Translations under genes and position numbers: made by a program
Source: Benincasa hispida
Lineage: Eukaryota; Streptophyta; Magnoliopsida; Cucurbitales; Cucurbitaceae
Assembly: GCF_009727055.1 (NCBI RefSeq)
Contig: NC_052350.1
Span: 124,210-188,209 of the forward strand
DNA: 64,000 bases
Direction of reading: 5' to 3'
The notes under the pieces: generated by a model
Told to the model about the DNA's origin: nothing
Databases searched by the model: none
The model's input: only the letters and a program-made list of their open reading frames with translations
Shown: piece by piece, positions 60,464-64,000 of the stretch
How the letters are laid out: each line of letters starts with the position of its first letter
Position numbering within the stretch: position 1 is the stretch's first letter

Positions 60464-62162
60464 TGAAGGATCTCAATATGAGAGTTCCATGAGCAGGCTT
60501 AGATCGCTCCGATTTCACAGTGACTGGAATATAAACGATATACATTCTATACTAATAGTTATGCACAATAAACTTATCAACAACATGCTCAGAGTACGAT
60601 AAAATACAGAAAAAGGGGTTCATACTAGAGGAAGACGATCTTCTTTTATGTGAACCCACAGCAGCGGAAAACTCCACCAATCTACCAGCACCTGGCGAGT
60701 CTCTCGACTGATACTGCACGATCCGAATGTACATAACGAGGATTCGGGGACAACACCACCACCAAGGAAACCTAGGTATCCTCGGCGTCAAAAAACCCAA
60801 AGTGTGTGCTCTCGTGAGTTTGATAGAGGACGGAGGAAAGAGTATTGTGTAGACGACAAGCGCACACAAGAAGAACACTGCTATCGTATAATGGGGAAGC
60901 TTATTGTATAGTAAAACTACACGATCGTTTAGGAAAAACTAGGTGACCTAGTTTAGCCAATTATATCATATATCATATATAATTAACCAATTATATCATA
61001 TATAATTAACCAGTCCAATTATATCATATATAATTGAACTTCCTCTTGTCAATTTGACCATTTCAAATTAACTCAAACACTGGTTCTCGACTTTATCCAA
61101 GCTACGTAGGTGACCTAATGGACCTGTGACTCGAAGCTCCAATGGTACATGAATAGCTGACTAAACTCTTTAGCCACGAGATTCACCATCCGTTAACTAT
61201 CAGTGATTCCACTAAAGACCAACAGCTGAACTCTTCTCACGACAGATATATTTCTGTGTCCATTGGATATAACCAATCATGAGTACGACGACTCTTCACA
61301 GATGCTCGTAAGTACAACTAGGCCAATTTACCGTTTTGCCCCTGTAGTTATATCTCACTCCTTAAGTACCACTGATTCCTCTGATGAACAATACAACATA
61401 GTCCAACTATGTGTGAACACCTCTCGGGCCAAGAGAATGTGTGTGGCACCACATTGTTCAAGCCCTGGAATCAGCCTTAAGGGAGCCATCTATCTACTTA
61501 CCTCTGCCTCGAGGAAGGAGTGAATTCCATCTTGTGTAATTGAGTTCCCAGCTCTTAAATCAGACGTATCCCCAAAATGTTAGGTTTGAATCGGCGACTT
61601 GGTCACTCGCACCAATACAAATCAAAGGACTGCCCTCAATGGCAGGAGTTTCCAACTCACTCAGGATTGAGGTCATGTTACCTATGGCCATCCTAATGAA
61701 GTGAAGTATCTGTCATGAATGGTGTTATATAACGAGACATTAATACTTCGTGGTCAGATCTTATACAAACTCTTTGTATAGGACGCCCTCGCTCACATGT
61801 CCCCAACACGAATGATCAGGATCAGATCATTTGTGGCAAGTCACAACATTTATGACCATTCCACAAAGCAGGTCGCATCCGTAGCGTTACCAGGATAAGG
61901 TTTCCCTCTTTTATCCATTTACTACAGACCATTTTGGTTATCTCTCAAGACATGATCCACTTGTGTGTCACCACATACATGCTTGATCACATACAGATAA
62001 CCAGGGATTTTACGTTTATTGGTTTGTGGTAAAGCAAATAAAACATGTAAATGAGAAAAACAACAAGATATGAAGTAAATATCATATATTAACAATCACA
62101 GGTGTTCATATATATTATTTACAAACTACAAGACACAAGACTTTAGGGCATCAACCCCAACA
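60464..62162 (-). repeat. C4 3' LTR
   Basis: 1699 bp, from tgaaggatctc (LTR end in reverse) to caaccccaaca. It is the closest relative of the solo LTR at 5145-7160 in both U5 (the cctaggtatcctcggcgtc area near 60770) and U3. It contains a local amplification of the near-palindrome attatatcatatataat (about 60959-61038). The open frame 61263-61523 is LTR sequence that resembles the frame seen at 5822-6040 and is not a gene. Confidence 0.92.
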
Positions 62163-62177
62163 ATCTCCCACTTGTCC
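62163..62177 (-). promoter_or_regulatory. C4 polypurine tract
   Basis: Minus strand ggacaagtgggagat, adjacent to the LTR start. Confidence 0.88.
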
Positions 62178-64000
62178 TAAAGCAAAGTGGAGTGTCCAAA
62201 AAACTTAGTACAAAACAATAAACTAAGGCACATTAAAGCCCAGTATAATAAAATCTTCCACTTGCCCTAGTCCAGCCGCGGGTGATCCTATAGATCCATG
62301 CTCTGTAGGTGATCCTCAAACACTGTAGTCGTGAGAGCCTTCATAAACGGGTCAGCAACATTGTGCTTCGAAGCGATCTACATGACAATCACGTCCCCTC
62401 GATGCACTATCTCGTGGATCAGATGATACTTCCGCTCTATGTGTTTACCGCGCCGGTGACTCCTTGGCTCCTTGGAGTTTGCCACTACCCCACTATTATC
62501 ACAATAAAGAGTAATTAGTCTAGACATATCTGGAACAATTTCCTGGTCTGTCAAGAATATCCTGAGCCAACCGACCTCCTTAGCAGCTTCGCAAGCCACT
62601 ACGTACTCCACCTCTATAATGGAGTCGGTGATGCACCCCTGCTTAGTGCTTCACCACACTACAGCTCCTCCGTTAAGAGTGAAAATTGACCCTAATGTGG
62701 AACTTGCGAGAGTCTGTATCAGTCTGAAAGTCAGAATTTGTGTATCCTGTAAGGATCAAATCCCTAGAACTATACACGAGCATGTAGTCCCTCGTTCTCC
62801 AAAGATACTTCAAGATGTTCTTCACGCGGTCCAGTAACCCTGGCCTGGGTTAGACTGATACCTACTAATTATACCCACAGCGTAGCAGATGTCTGGACGA
62901 GTACAGAGCATTGAGTACATCAAATTACCAACGGCAAATGCATATGGGACCCGTCTCATCTCCTCAACCTCTTGAGGCGTCTTAGGACACATTTCCTTAG
63001 ACAAAGTGACTCAATGCCTTAATGGTAGTAGGCCCTTCTTGGAATCCTGCATCGAGTACTTGAGCAACATCTTGTCAATGTACGATACATGAGATAGTGC
63101 TAGCACTTTGTTCTTACTATCCCGAAAAATTTGGATCCCTAAAACAAACTGAGTCTCTCCCAAATCTTTCATTTGGAATTGGGTCGCTAGCCAGTTCTTA
63201 ATTGCAGTCAGTAGACCTACATCATTCCCAATGAGTAGGATATCGTCTACATGCAATACTAACAAGACTACTGAAGCGTTGATGATCTGCTTGTAGACGC
63301 AAGGTTCATCGACGTTTTGGTCAAAGCCATACGACTTGATCGCAGCATCAAATCGTATGTTCCAAGATCAAGACGCCTGTTTCAGTCCATAAACAGACCG
63401 ATTCAGTTTGCAAACCTTTTACCTTTTGACCTTGGGTTATGAATCCCTCGGGCTGCACCATATAAATGGTCTCCTTAAGATTGCCATTCAGAAAGGTCTT
63501 CTTGACGTCCATTTGCCAATTCTCATAATTATAATAAGCTGTAATGGGCAGGAGGATGCGGATCGACTTTAACATGGCAACAAGTGAGAAAGTCTCCCCA
63601 TAGTCGACTCCCTCTACCTGGGTACAACCCTTTGCCACAAGTCAAGCCTTGAAGGTCTATACCTTCCCATCAGCACCCCATTTGTGCTTGTAGATCCATT
63701 TACAACCTATAGGGCGAACCCCATCAGGCTAATCTATAAGATCCCATACTGAGTTAAAATACATCGAATCCATCTCAAGATCCATGGCCTTGACCGATTC
63801 ATCCCGGTCAACATCCTCCATTGCCTTCTTATAAGATGACGGATCCTCGACATCGCCATCTGCTACCATAGTAAGGATTTCCGTGAAACCCATATAGCGA
63901 ATGGGTGGATTCGGAACTCTCCCACTACGTCGAGGTTCCCTCAACTCTTAAGGTGGAACCGACCTACTGGATAAACTCTCATCAACAACTCTTGTCGATG
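62178..64000 (-). pseudogene. C4 pol: RNase H and reverse transcriptase (partial)
   Basis: Minus strand, several frames. RNase H is at 62378-62611 (EYVVACEAAKEVGWLR, LYCDNSGVVANSKEPRS, HIERKYHLIHEIVH). RT is at 62822-63265 with the catalytic motif H-V-D-D in LVLHVDDILLIGN, where the family has YVDD, then QFQMKDLGETQFVLGIQIF. 63348-63638 is the RT N-terminal part (KGCTQVEGVDYGETFS, MDVKKTFLNGNLKETIYM). 63729-63944 is the integrase-RT linker (RRSGRVPNPPIRYMGF, KAMEDVDRDES). Stops and indels break it. It continues past 64000. Confidence 0.92.

Larger units (their letters stand above)
60464..64000 (-). mobile_element. Ty1/copia element C4, partial (runs off window)
   Basis: Minus-strand copia inserted in the PMD region. 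3' LTR 60464-62162, polypurine tract 62163-62177, then RNase H and RT to the window end. The left flank gtcct (60459-60463) should be found as a TSD outside the window to the right. Confidence 0.9.

Noticed and set aside
1..64000. tRNA or rRNA genes
   Set aside because: No cloverleaf or conserved rRNA segment recognised; initiator-tRNA matches are primer-binding sites.

Overview
The window is repeat-dense plant nuclear DNA, most likely from a eudicot. The copia polyproteins look to me like those common in cucurbit genomes, but that is recollection and not a search result. Nothing bacterial or organellar is present, and I see no intact host gene. Almost all coding potential belongs to decayed transposable elements: one Ty3/gypsy chromovirus (G1), several long-LTR Ty1/copia elements resembling the Angela/BARE lineage (C1 to C5 plus solo or partial LTRs), and a Mutator-like element (MULE) carrying a plant-mobile-domain (PMD) gene.

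Layout. 1-331 is a partial minus-strand copia LTR. 1205-49013 is the outer gypsy element G1 (LTRs at 1205-1672 and 48540-49013), split by nested insertions. Minus-strand copia C1 (4365-29272) sits in the G1 reverse transcriptase, between codons that are contiguous in the family, with target-site duplication (TSD) gtttc/gttcc. Plus-strand copia C2 (9897-21635) sits inside the C1 pol with a perfect gtaaa TSD. A plus-strand solo LTR (5145-7160, TSD attat) sits in the C1 3' LTR, and a related plus LTR (26482-28124) occupies the same site in the C1 5' LTR. G1 resumes at 29273-29497 and is interrupted by copia C3 and other LTR pieces until 47904. It ends with the integrase C-terminus, the chromodomain and the 3' LTR.

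Assembly warning. A 25-N gap lies at 36453-36477. The sequence to its right (36478 to about 43950) repeats the same locus as the sequence to its left (about 25845-36452). 30841-36452 and 36478 to about 40300 carry dense small insertions and deletions like uncorrected long reads. About 10.6 kb of the window is therefore probably redundant, and ORFs or duplications called there are unsafe.

Right-hand part. 49014-49905 looks like a relic of another LTR. 49971-51047 is a non-autonomous element with long terminal inverted repeats and an 11-bp near-perfect TSD. About 51540-60463 is a degenerate MULE: 5' leader region, MULE transposase with a SWIM zinc finger, then a PMD gene. Copia C5 (5' truncated, about 52490-56690) is inserted in it. 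60464 to the window end is minus-strand copia C4 (LTR, then RNase H and reverse transcriptase), which continues outside.

Most unusual signals: arrays built on the palindrome ACGATCG in the copia LTRs and leaders; an exact 88-bp tandem repeat in the C2 leader; a duplicated G/C-rich leader module shared by C1, C2 and C3; and the same-site LTR-in-LTR arrangement in both LTRs of C1.
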